The notes under the pieces: generated by a model
Told to the model about the DNA's origin: nothing
Database searches by the model: none
What the model saw: the letters and a program-made list of their open reading frames with translations, nothing else
Origin: a bacterium TMED217
Lineage (GTDB): Bacteria; Fidelibacterota; Marinisomatia; Marinisomatales; UBA1611
Direction: 5' to 3'
DNA length: 48,757 nt
NCBI GenBank assembly: GCA_002169695.1
Contig: NHJO01000001.1
Span: 1-48,757, forward strand
Shown: in pieces, positions 8,061 to 18,143 of the stretch
How positions within the stretch are numbered: position 1 is the first letter of the stretch
How the letters are laid out: the number at the start of each line of letters is the position of its first letter
Program-made: the position numbers and the translations under genes

Positions 8061-8732
8061 ATGCAAATAAAAGAAAAAGTGGTACGAAAATTTCTGTCAA
8101 AAAAAATTCAGCAATTAAATAATATAGTCGCAGATTTAGATTCATTAGTAACAGAAATAGGTACAGATTATTACAGGGTTAGCATTTTTGGATCAGCAAG
8201 AATTAAAACCAAAACAAATGAATATGCCCAGGTTTATGAACTTGCTAAAAAGCTAGCACAAAATAAAACTGATGTTGTAACAGGTGGAGGACCTGGTTTA
8301 ATGGAAGCAGCTAACGCTGGGGCAAAGGATGGTGGCTCAAAAACAAAGTCATTTGGACTACATATTGATCTTCCTTTTGAAACTGCTCCAAATGAGCATT
8401 TAGACATTACTTATCATCATAAAAAATTTTCATCAAGGCTAGATGAATTTATGCGAATCAGTCACGCTGTTATAGTTACTCCTGGTGGGATAGGTACAAT
8501 CCTTGAGTTATTATATACTTGGCAATTAATACAAGTAAGTCATATATCCGAAAGACCGATAATCTTATTAGGAGAAATGTGGAATGGTCTTCTGGATTGG
8601 ATGGAATCAGAGCCATTAAAAAGACATTTAATTGATAAATCTGATTTTGAAAATATAAAAATTGTTCAAAATGCGGATGAAGCGATTGAATTACTCAAGC
8701 CTTATATAAATAGTTTTTATTCTGAAAATTAA
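8061..8732 (+). CDS. LOG family protein (nucleoside monophosphate phosphoribohydrolase-like)
   Basis: 223 residues. The Rossmann-type fold carries both LOG motifs: VTGGGPGLMEAANAGA around residue 75 and the catalytic P-G-G-x-G-T-x-x-E (PGGIGTILELLYTWQL) around residue 140. An Arg in SRLDEFMR completes the active site. LOG enzymes cleave the N-glycosidic bond of nucleoside 5'-monophosphates; in bacteria many were first annotated as lysine decarboxylases, which they are not. The N-terminal 40 residues form an extra helix typical of the long bacterial subgroup. A clear AAAGG ribosome site precedes ATG. Confidence 0.88.
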   Translation: MQIKEKVVRKFLSKKIQQLNNIVADLDSLVTEIGTDYYRVSIFGSARIKTKTNEYAQVYELAKKLAQNKTDVVTGGGPGLMEAANAGAKDGGSKTKSFGLHIDLPFETAPNEHLDITYHHKKFSSRLDEFMRISHAVIVTPGGIGTILELLYTWQLIQVSHISERPIILLGEMWNGLLDWMESEPLKRHLIDKSDFENIKIVQNADEAIELLKPYINSFYSEN

Positions 8733-8929
8733 AACTTAATTAACCTCATAATATTTTTTGAGTATATCAATTAAACAATACTCTATAAATAGAACTTTAC
8801 AATTCTATATCTATTAAAAAGTTACACTTGAAGATGGTCGTAATCTCATTTATGAAAAAACTAATTTCTCGATAAATAATTTATACAAATTAAATAAATA
8901 TGGTAAAATTGAATAATTGATCTAGATAA

Positions 8930-9709
8930 TTAATAATAAAATTCTTGACCGATAAAAGGCATATGATTTTTTTGATTAAAGACTGGCTTTTTAATATAAT
9001 TATTTTTTATTCCATTTGTAGAATTCCCTTTTAACAAAATACACTTCCAATCTTTTTTATTAACATAAGTAGAAGTAGGGATATACCGAATTGTAAGACC
9101 GATTCGCCACTTATTAGATACATTAGGATTTGAACCATGCACTATTAATGGATTATGGATTGATATATCTCCCGCTTTGAGCTCTATATTTATAGCATCT
9201 ATATAATTAATTTCATCAGGATGTATCGCTAAGTCTAAAACAAAATCCTCCGTATTCAGATTAATCATCTCAGATGGTTTTAATAACTTTTTTTTATGGG
9301 TTCCTGGGATTACTCTCATACAGGCGTTCTCAGCTGTTGAATCTGTGCCCGCTAACCACAAAGAAAGAACCTTCATCGGCTTTAAAGACCAGTATGAGCC
9401 ATCCTGGTGCCAGCCAACTGGCTTTCCATCATAGGGTTTTTTTGCGATATAATGAGTACCAAAAACTGCAATATCAGGACCAATGATTTGCTCTACTAAA
9501 TCCAATAAATTTTTATTATTTAACAAATGATGGATAAAAGGGTCATGAACTAATAAATGATGATGAAACGACTCTGGATGAATATAAGGGTATTTTTTAC
9601 TTAACCAATTTACATGGCCTTGAACTTCTGAAATTAAGTTTGCATCAATTATATTCCGGATAATAGCATATCCATTCTTGCTATATTCTTTCTTTATTTT
9701 TTCAAACAT
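8930..9709 (-). CDS. Phytanoyl-CoA dioxygenase (PhyH) family protein
   Basis: 259 residues, normal for the family. Fe(II) ligands are visible as H-x-D in WHQDGSYWSL and a distal His in IVHGSNPN; the Arg in NKWRIGLTIRYIP should bind 2-oxoglutarate. The N-terminal GYAIIRNIIDANL is the usual opening. PhyH-type enzymes hydroxylate very varied small molecules, so phytanoyl-CoA should not be assumed. The gene is the last of a six-gene minus-strand operon and its ATG abuts the stop of the transglutaminase gene with no gap. In this sugar-catabolic setting it may act on a modified sugar or aglycone (inference). Confidence 0.85.
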   Translation of the reverse strand: MFEKIKKEYSKNGYAIIRNIIDANLISEVQGHVNWLSKKYPYIHPESFHHHLLVHDPFIHHLLNNKNLLDLVEQIIGPDIAVFGTHYIAKKPYDGKPVGWHQDGSYWSLKPMKVLSLWLAGTDSTAENACMRVIPGTHKKKLLKPSEMINLNTEDFVLDLAIHPDEINYIDAINIELKAGDISIHNPLIVHGSNPNVSNKWRIGLTIRYIPTSTYVNKKDWKCILLKGNSTNGIKNNYIKKPVFNQKNHMPFIGQEFYY

Positions 9710-10813
9710 TTAATTAATTAGTTTCAAGTCAATTATCTCTTCTTTTTTTACTCTGATTTTTTGGATGTGTTTGCCTACTTTAATAGTAAAATTTTCACCT
9801 TTTGGTAGCATTAGTGTCAAGTGGTCATTAAAATCACATGTTTCATCTTTACTAAAACCTTCAAAATAAAAATTATTACCTCCTGTTACTTTTACTTGTA
9901 ACTGTTGTCGCTTCCCATTTGAATCAACTGCTCTTATTTTTATTGGGACTAAATTGCTGTCTATGTTTGTTATATATCGTGAAGTAATATCAATAGCATT
10001 ATAGGTTTTGACATTTGGAAGCCAATTCATCGGGAAAAATAAATCTGACTCTCCCCATGTAGCTGCATATATCCCATACTTTGAATGTCCTTCTACCGCT
10101 CGTGCTGCCAAATTAGAAAACCATCCTTCATTCAATTTGTGCCCAGTTGGCTCATAAGCTCCAGTGAAATGCCATCCATTATCCCATATTTCCACCCAAG
10201 AATGATTCCCTGAATTATTATACCACAATGGAGTACCAACAAAACGCGCAGGGACACCAATACTCCTGCAAGCATCAATCAATAAAAAACTAAGTCCAGT
10301 ACACGATGCTAAACCTGATGCCATACTTTCATATGGAGATTGATCAGCTTTTAACCTTTTAGTAGAATATTTCACACCAATTGCATCAAACATTTTATTA
10401 TTTATGATAGTAGCTGCCTCATAGGAAGATGAAGCATCTTTTGTCATATTAAAGAACCTATTATAGAAATCCTTTCGCCAATCATCTCTCTTCTCATTTA
10501 AATTAGCAAACGGTAAAATATATTCATAAAAAATTGAATCTGGAATATCATGACCCCAAGGAGATTCTTTCCAAGTTTTATATGCTAAGTTACAATTTTC
10601 AATTAAAAATTCTGAAGTAACTGTTTTTAAATCTTGATCAGGCATGTGTTTTACTAACCACTTCATACCTTCAAGCTGATTTTTTGGAACCTCGCTTAAA
10701 GCTGTATTTATTTCTTTTTTATTTTTACCAGCAATTACTAGTTGCTGATTTAAATCTGAACAACAAAACAAAAAAATAAATGATATGAAAACTATTATTT
10801 TATTTAATCTCAT
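9710..10813 (-). CDS. Transglutaminase-like lipoprotein
   Basis: 367 residues with a signal peptide and lipobox ending IFLFCC, so it is probably membrane-anchored and periplasmic or surface-facing. The transglutaminase-like core holds a catalytic Cys (LASCTGLSFLLIDACRS), a His (GNHSWVEIWDNGWHF) and, at the place of the third acid, GAYEPTG rather than the usual D-P-T; this G-A-x-E-P form is, from memory, typical of a Bacteroidetes/Planctomycetes subgroup. The superfamily includes peptide:N-glycanases and proteases. Beside mannosidases and a glycosylasparaginase it could be an amidase acting on glycopeptides, but this is only an inference. A C-terminal beta domain follows. Confidence 0.83.
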   Translation of the reverse strand: MRLNKIIVFISFIFLFCCSDLNQQLVIAGKNKKEINTALSEVPKNQLEGMKWLVKHMPDQDLKTVTSEFLIENCNLAYKTWKESPWGHDIPDSIFYEYILPFANLNEKRDDWRKDFYNRFFNMTKDASSSYEAATIINNKMFDAIGVKYSTKRLKADQSPYESMASGLASCTGLSFLLIDACRSIGVPARFVGTPLWYNNSGNHSWVEIWDNGWHFTGAYEPTGHKLNEGWFSNLAARAVEGHSKYGIYAATWGESDLFFPMNWLPNVKTYNAIDITSRYITNIDSNLVPIKIRAVDSNGKRQQLQVKVTGGNNFYFEGFSKDETCDFNDHLTLMLPKGENFTIKVGKHIQKIRVKKEEIIDLKLIN

Positions 10814-10825
10814 TAGTATTAATTC

Positions 10826-12898
10826 TTAGCTATTAACCCACCCATCATCTTTGTGGTCACGCTTATCAGACTCTAATCTTTGAATCATATTTTTCAAATC
10901 ATTAAACCCACCTATTGTAAACCATATAATAACAATCACAGAAATAAACATATGGACATAAATATAATATTTCCAATATGACATCCATTTACTATTACTG
11001 ACTGGAGTTGAAACATTATATATTGTGCCAATAATAAATACTAATGTCCACATCCCGGTCCATACATAATTCATTATATAAATCAATTTATCCATTTTTG
11101 TGAATTCTTTTCCCATTCCAAAGATTTTCCACCCAAGCGTTGGTTCTTTGTCTACTACATTGACCTCACCTCTTATACTGTACTTACCTCTATTTAATAA
11201 TTTATCCATATTAATCTTTTCAACCGGAAATAGTAAAGAAACTGAAATGTAAGAAATCGATGAAGCAGTCATACCAATACCCCAATATTCTTGGCCGTTA
11301 ATATCTTTTAAATATAAAATAATTGATTTGATTGTGCTTAAAGAGGATAGGTCTAGAAGCCACTCGTTCGAAACTTGTTTTACTAACGTTCCTCCTACTC
11401 CTATTAAAGCACCTATAACCATTGCTGTCCAAGCGGCTGCTGTTGTTCCTCTCTCCCAATATAGACCACCAATAATTACTGCTCCGCATCCTCCTGAAAA
11501 AATAGCAGCAGTTACAGCAAAATAAAGAGCGATCTTCTGACTCTGACTAAAAAACATACTAAACAAAAATATAAAAATAGCTACACCAAATATCGAATAT
11601 CGTAAAACTGTAATATGAGTTTTGTTATCAAAAGGTTCTTTCCTAAAAGGCATTATAACATCTTGCACAAATATTGATCCCCAGGAGTGCAAATAAGTAT
11701 CATGGGTACTAATAAACGCTGCAAGCATTAGAGCAGCAAATGCTCCTAATAACCCAACAGGCAATACCTCAGAAAGAACGAAAGGTGCGCGCATCTGACT
11801 ACGCAAAGTATCAGTAGAAAGACTTTCTAAAGAACTACTAACCGAATCAGCAACAGACTGATAATCAGGGTGATTCATAAAAACATAAATTAGGACTGGG
11901 ACAAGAAACATAAAAAGTCCCTGCGGAAGCCCTCTGAAGCCAGCTAAGACAGATCCCATTTTTGCTTCATGCGCACTCTTCGCTGATGAATTATACCCCT
12001 GTGAACCCTGCCAACCAAGAGTGCCATACATAACACCGATAATGCCAATTAAAAAATACCAAAAATTAAAATCCTCGACATGGCTCGTTTTAAAAGGATT
12101 AATTCTAGATGAGTTTTCATACTTCTCATTGATATCATAAATCTTATTGTCCTGCTGATCCTTAGATAATTTCTGAAAAGTAGGATCCTCCCTCAAAACT
12201 TGTATTTCATTTTGAGCAAGATTTATAGGTGTCTGTTCAAGTGACTCAGACACCTGGTCCCAGCCAATATTAAAAAACAAATAAACTGCAATCACAAATA
12301 ATATAACTGTAACAAAAACACCTTGAAAAAAATCAGCAATAATAACAGCAATTTGCCCACCAGTATAAACAAAATATAGAGCGACACCAAGCAATAGTAT
12401 CATAACCAATGGATACGTTGGAATACCCAAAAATGATTCAGGTAATCCACAATAATTCATAAAAAATTGAGCGCCAACTGCAGGAAAGATTCCAAAATTG
12501 ATCAAACCAGCAAAAAAAGCTACTATACCTGCAAAAATACGAAAATTTCTACTATATCTTTTTTCAAAGAACTGAGCAAGGGTGAGACTCCTAGTCAAGC
12601 GAAAACGATAGATCACCCAGCCCGACATTGTAATTGCAAGTATTATAATCCCTTGACTTAAACCCCACCATGAAAGTGAAAAACCTGCGACATAGCCCAT
12701 CTCTAAAAACATTACTATGGAAATCGCACCAAGACCGGCAACACCGCTTGAAACAGATAAGACATATCTACCTGCTGACCTACCTGCAGATAAAAAATCT
12801 GTTACACTTTTCATCAAACCTTTGGTTATTGTTACTGAATAAATCATAGCAACCAAAACCAATAAAACAATCAACCAATCAATAAATGTAAGATTCAT
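10826..12898 (-). CDS. Sodium:solute symporter (SSS family)
   Basis: 690 residues with about 13-14 membrane helices and no signal peptide. The opening FIDWLIVLLVLVAMIYSV and the following FLSAGRSAGRYVL (S-A-G-R-S motif) are typical of SSS sugar symporters, which couple uptake to sodium. A long polar loop around residues 225-270 and an extended C-terminus make it longer than the usual 500-550 residues, as in symporters found beside glycosidase genes. Its ATG overlaps the TGA of the CBM9-like gene by four bases. It probably imports mannose, GlcNAc-Asn or another product released by the neighbouring enzymes; the exact substrate is inferred. Confidence 0.87.
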   Translation of the reverse strand: MNLTFIDWLIVLLVLVAMIYSVTITKGLMKSVTDFLSAGRSAGRYVLSVSSGVAGLGAISIVMFLEMGYVAGFSLSWWGLSQGIIILAITMSGWVIYRFRLTRSLTLAQFFEKRYSRNFRIFAGIVAFFAGLINFGIFPAVGAQFFMNYCGLPESFLGIPTYPLVMILLLGVALYFVYTGGQIAVIIADFFQGVFVTVILFVIAVYLFFNIGWDQVSESLEQTPINLAQNEIQVLREDPTFQKLSKDQQDNKIYDINEKYENSSRINPFKTSHVEDFNFWYFLIGIIGVMYGTLGWQGSQGYNSSAKSAHEAKMGSVLAGFRGLPQGLFMFLVPVLIYVFMNHPDYQSVADSVSSSLESLSTDTLRSQMRAPFVLSEVLPVGLLGAFAALMLAAFISTHDTYLHSWGSIFVQDVIMPFRKEPFDNKTHITVLRYSIFGVAIFIFLFSMFFSQSQKIALYFAVTAAIFSGGCGAVIIGGLYWERGTTAAAWTAMVIGALIGVGGTLVKQVSNEWLLDLSSLSTIKSIILYLKDINGQEYWGIGMTASSISYISVSLLFPVEKINMDKLLNRGKYSIRGEVNVVDKEPTLGWKIFGMGKEFTKMDKLIYIMNYVWTGMWTLVFIIGTIYNVSTPVSNSKWMSYWKYYIYVHMFISVIVIIWFTIGGFNDLKNMIQRLESDKRDHKDDGWVNS

Positions 12899-13992
12899 TC
12901 AATCCATACCCTGCCATCTTTTCGTATAATAATTTGCTGACCTCTATATTTCAAAGAAGCCTCCCAGCCAGAAGGTGTTAATACTATTTTTGGTGGCCAT
13001 GGTACATTTTTCGTAGGAGCTTTCCTTATCTTAAGTGATGCAATCGAAGCCGTATATTTATCATTCTTATAATAATAGTTTCTCTGGCGGTAGTAAAGCT
13101 GGCGTAGGGACCATTTTATTAAATCAATATTATCATCAACGAATGTAACCTTTTTTTCATCTGACGTGAATTCAGTAAACTGTACCAAACCCCATAGATC
13201 TGGCATATGCATATAAATGATCCCTTGTGGAGACCAAACCCAATTATATTCTGGAGTATTTGTTTTTACATACTTCCCGTCAATAATCTCAGTTTCCCAA
13301 TGTACTCTACTAAAATTTACTTTCCACTGTTCACCTTCTCTAGGGTATGTTTTCGAACGATAATTACTAATAAAAGTCTTCCATGGTATTGCAATCTCCA
13401 CACTCCAATTTTTATCAATATTAGTCGGGTCATTAATAGTACCATCAACATGAACCTTCGTGATTAAACCAGGAATATCCCACGAGTCTAAAACTACTTT
13501 TTCATCATCATGATATGGCTTCAAAAGAAAAAGATCCCACTCTGTCTCTAGTGCATTTACTTCCAATTCATAATAATTATGTGTGTCACCATCCGGATCT
13601 AAAAATATTTCAAAATCATTATCTTTAAAAATAACTTCATCCCTTTCGGTTATAGTCGCCCATACATGTGGCTCTTCCAATAAAGCTGCAAAATAGAAAA
13701 AATTCTCATCCCATAGCATCTTAACCTTTGTATCATAATATGGATCGGGTTTTAAATTTCCTTCAATATCAACAAAAGAATCTGTCCAAGGTACATTCTC
13801 CCAAGCCTCTTCGTTAATCTTACCATCAAGAATCACTACATTTTTTGCTTTGTAGCAAATATATTTTCTTGGAGAGTATTTTATTTTCCCTTCAGGGAAT
13901 TCTTTGCCCCAAAAGCCTTGAGACAAAGAATAAGAATTCAATAATATTAATAATGAAATTTTAATAAAATTCTTAACATGAAAATAATACAT
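12895..13992 (-). CDS. Exported CBM9-like carbohydrate-binding protein
   Basis: 365 residues with a signal peptide ending SYSLSQG. Residues about 45-260 show the family-9-like carbohydrate-binding fold: ICYKAKNVVILDGKINEEAW, then KVKMLWDENFFYFAALLEEP, IFKDNDFEIFLDPDGDTHNY and WSVEIAIPWKTF. The fold presents a sugar site and, usually, calcium. The C-terminal 100 residues are basic and aromatic-rich (LRQLYYRQRNYYYK). No catalytic residues are recognised. It overlaps the symporter gene (ATGA), so it probably captures the sugar ligand in the periplasm or on the cell surface before import. Confidence 0.85.
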   Translation of the reverse strand: MYYFHVKNFIKISLLILLNSYSLSQGFWGKEFPEGKIKYSPRKYICYKAKNVVILDGKINEEAWENVPWTDSFVDIEGNLKPDPYYDTKVKMLWDENFFYFAALLEEPHVWATITERDEVIFKDNDFEIFLDPDGDTHNYYELEVNALETEWDLFLLKPYHDDEKVVLDSWDIPGLITKVHVDGTINDPTNIDKNWSVEIAIPWKTFISNYRSKTYPREGEQWKVNFSRVHWETEIIDGKYVKTNTPEYNWVWSPQGIIYMHMPDLWGLVQFTEFTSDEKKVTFVDDNIDLIKWSLRQLYYRQRNYYYKNDKYTASIASLKIRKAPTKNVPWPPKIVLTPSGWEASLKYRGQQIIIRKDGRVWIE

Positions 13993-14001
13993 ATGAATAA
14001 C

Positions 14002-14664
14002 CTATTTGATTCCAGGGATTAATTTTTTAATTGTTTTTTGCATGACTTTATAGCCAGATCTTGTTGGGTGGACACCATCATAACCATATATAGACTTTAA
14101 CCCTTTTTTCTTATCAACCATAGAGGAATAATAATCAATATAAATAAGACCATTATCTTTACAAAATTTTTTGAGATTAGAATTAATAAATGAGATAATC
14201 TTTGGTGGATTTTTGACATTTTCATTCCAAGGATATTTATAGACAGGCAATATTGATGACAGCGAAACATCAATATTATTTCTAATCGCAATATCCACCA
14301 TCGAATAAATATTATCAATAATTGTTTCTGATGTGACTCGCTCAGTATTACCCGCAATATCATTTGTTCCTGCATTAATAATAATCATTTTTGGGTTTAG
14401 TTTTATAGCATCAGGCCTGAATCGGACTAACATTTGAAGTGTTGTTTGACCGCTAATTCCTCGATTAATAAAATTATTTTTTAAAAAAAAATTAGGATCA
14501 CTATCATACCATCCTTCAGTAATTGAATCACCGATAAAAACAATTCTATTAAGGTTTTTTTTTGAAACCATTATTTTTTGGTTTTCTTCATGATATTTAG
14601 AAAGATTTGCCCAATCTAATTCTTCTGATTTTTTAGATGTAAAATGATTTATTAGATTATTCAT
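14002..14664 (-). CDS. SGNH/GDSL hydrolase, likely carbohydrate esterase
   Basis: 220 residues without signal peptide. All SGNH blocks are present: FIGDSITEGW (nucleophile Ser47), NRGISGQTTLQML (Gly), NAGTNDIAGN (Asn) and YDGVHPTRSGY (Asp-His). It resembles lysophospholipase-L1-type and acetylxylan-esterase-type proteins of sugar loci. It is preceded by the beta-mannosidase gene (14-base gap) and followed by the CBM9-like gene (9 bases), so it probably removes acetyl groups from mannose-containing oligosaccharides in the cytoplasm (inference). A second, membrane-anchored SGNH protein is encoded at 17301-18089. Confidence 0.88.
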   Translation of the reverse strand: MNNLINHFTSKKSEELDWANLSKYHEENQKIMVSKKNLNRIVFIGDSITEGWYDSDPNFFLKNNFINRGISGQTTLQMLVRFRPDAIKLNPKMIIINAGTNDIAGNTERVTSETIIDNIYSMVDIAIRNNIDVSLSSILPVYKYPWNENVKNPPKIISFINSNLKKFCKDNGLIYIDYYSSMVDKKKGLKSIYGYDGVHPTRSGYKVMQKTIKKLIPGIK

Positions 14665-14678
14665 TTACTATTCAAATA

Positions 14679-17171
14679 TTATTTATTGACTAATCCAAAG
14701 GTGCTATTGTAATTAAATTGTGGCTCTTCATTATTATAACTGTTAATAAATATTTTTGATGGTAAATATTTTATTTTGACAATCTCTCCAGGGAGCATAT
14801 TAAAATAATTTTTACTAAATACACCTGAATCATTTGCACATTGCAAATAAAATCTATAAAGGAATGAATCTGCTTTAATTGTTATGATATATTCATCCTG
14901 ATTTTTTTTATAACTACATCTAAAATCTTGTTTAGGTAATTTTAATTCTTTCGGCTTCGCAAAAATATAATCACTACTAAAAATTTTCTTTTTTTTAATT
15001 ATAACTGCACTACGTAAAATAACTTCATCTGGTTTTGTAGAGTTCAACATCAAAGACTTATTAATTGAAAATACTTTTGCTGATGAATTAGATGGTACAT
15101 TAAACACAATTTTTTTGGAATATTTTAGCTTACCGCTAAAATTGAACAATTCTATTAATAGTTCTGCTTTTTTTATATCATTTCTATCATAAACAATAAA
15201 AAAAGAGATTTCTTTTTTTATCTCTGTAATTGAAATAATAATAGGATTAAAAAAATCTTTAGCAAAATAATGAAGTGCTTTCCAATTACCATAATAATCT
15301 AAAGAGGACCACGAAGCTACTGGCCAACAATCATTTAATTGCCAATATAAAGAACCCATACAATAAGGCATGGACCTCCTTTGTGATTCAACCGCTTTTT
15401 TTATAGCCTCTCCGGCCATAATTTGACTTAAAACAACAAAAGAAGCAAAATCTTTTGGAGTTGGGAAATACATATCAACATATTTCTTAACATTACGATT
15501 ACCGAGCGAAGCTTTCTGATGAGCTTTTATCGTATCAGACTCTAGGTAATGTTCTTTTGAGTCACAAAAAGAAGCTATGGTCTTTAAATCTGGAAAAGAC
15601 TGCATCCCGAACTCAGACATAAACCTCCCGATATTATCCTCAAATGCTTGAAAATCTTTGCCTCCATGCCAAACTTCCCAAAAATGATTGTCACCTTTAC
15701 CATAATTTTGTCCTATTAAAGGTAGACTATCATCATCTCCTGGAGAGGAAGGCCAATAGAATCTATATGGATCTAATTCTTTACAAACACGTGGTAATAT
15801 TTTATGAAATAAATTATTGTAGTCCTCTTCAAATACATCCTTTGGATATTTATCTTTCCATCCCCAATTATGCCAGGCCCATGCAATCTCATTATTACCA
15901 CACCATAGAATAATACTTGGATGATCTTTTAAACGAGAAACCTGATATCTAGCTTCTTTTTCTACACTTTTTAGAAACTCTTTATCACCTGGATATAGAG
16001 AACAAGAAAACATGAAATCCTGCCAAACTAGAATACCCATCTCATCACAAATACTATAAAAATGTTCAGACTCGTATATCCCCCCTCCCCAAACACGAAG
16101 CGTATTCATATTTACACTAACAGCACTTTCTAATAATCGATAATAGTCTTCTTTTTTTAATCTAGTCGTGAAAAAATCTGCAGGGATCCAATTCGCACCT
16201 TTTGAATAAATTGGCTTTCCATTAATTACAAAAGTAAATCCTGTGCCTGCATGATCTGCTTTTTGATCAACTCTGAAGTCTCTTAATCCTACCCTCTTTC
16301 TAATAGTTTGATTATATCCCTTTGTCTCAAAAACAATATTAAAATCATAGAGATTTTGTCCGCCATGTCCAATTGGCCACCATAAGTCAGGATTATTAAT
16401 AACCATTTTTTTATTTATTATATTCAATCCTTTAGATAAGAATATTGATTCAGACGTATTAATTCCTTTGCTTAATTCGGAAATAGTTAAAACTGCATCA
16501 CTATCTATAAATGATTCGATATCCATTTTTATAATTAAATCTGCTTTTTGTTTTGTGACCTTTTCTTGATGAATATGAATACTTTTAACCCTCCAGTTAT
16601 CATATCCAATAAGTTCAACGGACTTCCAAATACCAGATGTAGCAAAGCTAGGGCCCCAGTCCCAGCCATAATGATAAGGTGCTTTCCTAGTATAAGGGCT
16701 TGTATTTTTTATCTTATCATTATCAGCGGGTAATATATAATCTTTTCTTTTTAATGCTGGCAATACTGAATTAATAGGAGAATAAAAATAAACCAATAAT
16801 TCATTCTCATTTACTTTTAATATATCCTGAACTTCAACCAACCAAGGATGAAACATATTATTTGTATCTAAAATTTTATTACTATTTAGATATACTTTTG
16901 CGTAAGTATCAAGTCCATGAAATATCAAAACTATTTTATCTCGCTCTAATAATTTTTTATCAGGATAAAAACTTAATTTATAAATCCAATCTACATCCGA
17001 TACCCATTGGATCTCTTTTTCATTTGTTCCAAAAAATGGATCAGGAATTTGATTGTTATTTAAAAGATCAAGATGAACGCAACCTGGGACAATTGCATTA
17101 AGCCATTCATTTCCTTCTTTTTTTTGAAATATCCAATTACTATTTAAACTCTGCTTGATTGGTTGATCCAT
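14679..17171 (-). CDS. Beta-mannosidase, glycoside hydrolase family 2
   Basis: 830 residues, the normal length for GH2 beta-mannosidases. The sugar-binding domain starts with LNSNWIF and includes PGCVHLDLL; YHYGWDWGPSFATSGIW is typical of the family. In the TIM barrel, the acid/base is Glu428 in CGNNEIAWAW and the nucleophile is Glu520 in SEFGMQSFPD. WMG-like VRVWGGGIYE is also present. It lacks a signal peptide, so hydrolysis should be cytoplasmic. The enzyme releases beta-linked mannose, including the Man-beta-1,4-GlcNAc core of N-glycans. It is the first gene of the minus-strand operon and diverges from the 17301-18089 gene across a 129-base promoter region. Confidence 0.93.
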   Translation of the reverse strand: MDQPIKQSLNSNWIFQKKEGNEWLNAIVPGCVHLDLLNNNQIPDPFFGTNEKEIQWVSDVDWIYKLSFYPDKKLLERDKIVLIFHGLDTYAKVYLNSNKILDTNNMFHPWLVEVQDILKVNENELLVYFYSPINSVLPALKRKDYILPADNDKIKNTSPYTRKAPYHYGWDWGPSFATSGIWKSVELIGYDNWRVKSIHIHQEKVTKQKADLIIKMDIESFIDSDAVLTISELSKGINTSESIFLSKGLNIINKKMVINNPDLWWPIGHGGQNLYDFNIVFETKGYNQTIRKRVGLRDFRVDQKADHAGTGFTFVINGKPIYSKGANWIPADFFTTRLKKEDYYRLLESAVSVNMNTLRVWGGGIYESEHFYSICDEMGILVWQDFMFSCSLYPGDKEFLKSVEKEARYQVSRLKDHPSIILWCGNNEIAWAWHNWGWKDKYPKDVFEEDYNNLFHKILPRVCKELDPYRFYWPSSPGDDDSLPLIGQNYGKGDNHFWEVWHGGKDFQAFEDNIGRFMSEFGMQSFPDLKTIASFCDSKEHYLESDTIKAHQKASLGNRNVKKYVDMYFPTPKDFASFVVLSQIMAGEAIKKAVESQRRSMPYCMGSLYWQLNDCWPVASWSSLDYYGNWKALHYFAKDFFNPIIISITEIKKEISFFIVYDRNDIKKAELLIELFNFSGKLKYSKKIVFNVPSNSSAKVFSINKSLMLNSTKPDEVILRSAVIIKKKKIFSSDYIFAKPKELKLPKQDFRCSYKKNQDEYIITIKADSFLYRFYLQCANDSGVFSKNYFNMLPGEIVKIKYLPSKIFINSYNNEEPQFNYNSTFGLVNK

Positions 17172-17300
17172 TATATTTTTATTTATTAATTATATCAAAT
17201 AATTACTAGAATACTAATTATAATCGCCAAATAATATAGAGATTACTTATCCTCATTAATTTAATCTAAAATAACTATATATGAATCAAGCTTATTATCT

Positions 17301-18089
17301 ATGAAACACTCCAAATACATTTTATTATTTTTTTTAATAACATTTGTAATTATCATTATAATACCAAACTATATTATCCTTAATCCTTCAATAAAAAACT
17401 TATATCCAAAATCTAGCATTCAAATAAAAAATCAATTACCTTGGCAAAGAGAGTTTTATTTTAATAAAATCGAAGAATTTAAAAATAATCCAATCGGTAA
17501 CAATAAAATTGTTTTTTTAGGGAATAGTATTACAGAAGGTGGTGGAAATTGGAACCAAAGCTTTTCTACAAAGAACATTGTAAATAGAGGTATCTCAGGC
17601 GACTATACAGAAGGAATATTACATAGACTTGATGAAATAATTTTTTATAAGCCAATCGCTGTATTTCTATTAATTGGAGTAAATGAGTTTTTTAAAGATA
17701 ACTCCAGTAATCTAGATATAAAGCCAATATATGTAGCAAATAATATTATTAAGATTGCAGACATAATAAAAAAGGATAGCCCCTCTACTACAGTTTTTAT
17801 TCAAACAATCCTTCCCATCAATAATGAATATTACATGAAAATAAAAAAAGTCGATTATAATTTTCTGCAACCAGATTATAAACCCAGTATTAATGAGCAG
17901 ATCAAAGAGGTCAACTCTATACTAATAAAAAATATAAAACACCGAATAGTAGACTTGTATCCTTTATTCTTAAATAGTGAAAATATCCTTGAACCAAAAC
18001 TCAGTTCAGATGGGGTGCATTTAAATCAAAAAGGATACGAAATCTGGATTAATAGATTGAGCAATATAATATTAGAACTAAATAATTAA
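17301..18089 (+). CDS. Membrane-anchored SGNH hydrolase, GNS variant
   Basis: 262 residues. A hydrophobic segment at about residues 5-30 is a signal anchor, placing the enzyme in the periplasm. The nucleophile block reads FLGNSITEGGGNW (G-N-S rather than G-D-S). NRGISGDYTEG supplies the Gly and SDGVHLNQKGYEIW supplies Asp-His; the third block is GVNEF instead of G-T-N-D, still containing Asn. GNS-type SGNH proteins are common in Bacteroidetes sugar loci, from memory. Divergent from the GH2 operon, it probably deacylates extracellular glycan before transport. Substrate is inferred. Confidence 0.83.
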   Translation: MKHSKYILLFFLITFVIIIIIPNYIILNPSIKNLYPKSSIQIKNQLPWQREFYFNKIEEFKNNPIGNNKIVFLGNSITEGGGNWNQSFSTKNIVNRGISGDYTEGILHRLDEIIFYKPIAVFLLIGVNEFFKDNSSNLDIKPIYVANNIIKIADIIKKDSPSTTVFIQTILPINNEYYMKIKKVDYNFLQPDYKPSINEQIKEVNSILIKNIKHRIVDLYPLFLNSENILEPKLSSDGVHLNQKGYEIWINRLSNIILELNN

Positions 18090-18143
18090 ATTAAATTCTT
18101 TATCAATGATTATGTAAAAATAAATATACACATTCAAACCCCT

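Noticed and set aside
8820-8916. Open frame without start (VTLEDGRNLIYEK and on) between LOG and PhyH genes
   Set aside because: No start codon and a stop just before it; it may be a gene remnant but cannot be supported.
8930-9709. Phytanoyl-CoA hydroxylase as the specific function
   Set aside because: The family acts on many substrates and nothing here concerns branched fatty acids.
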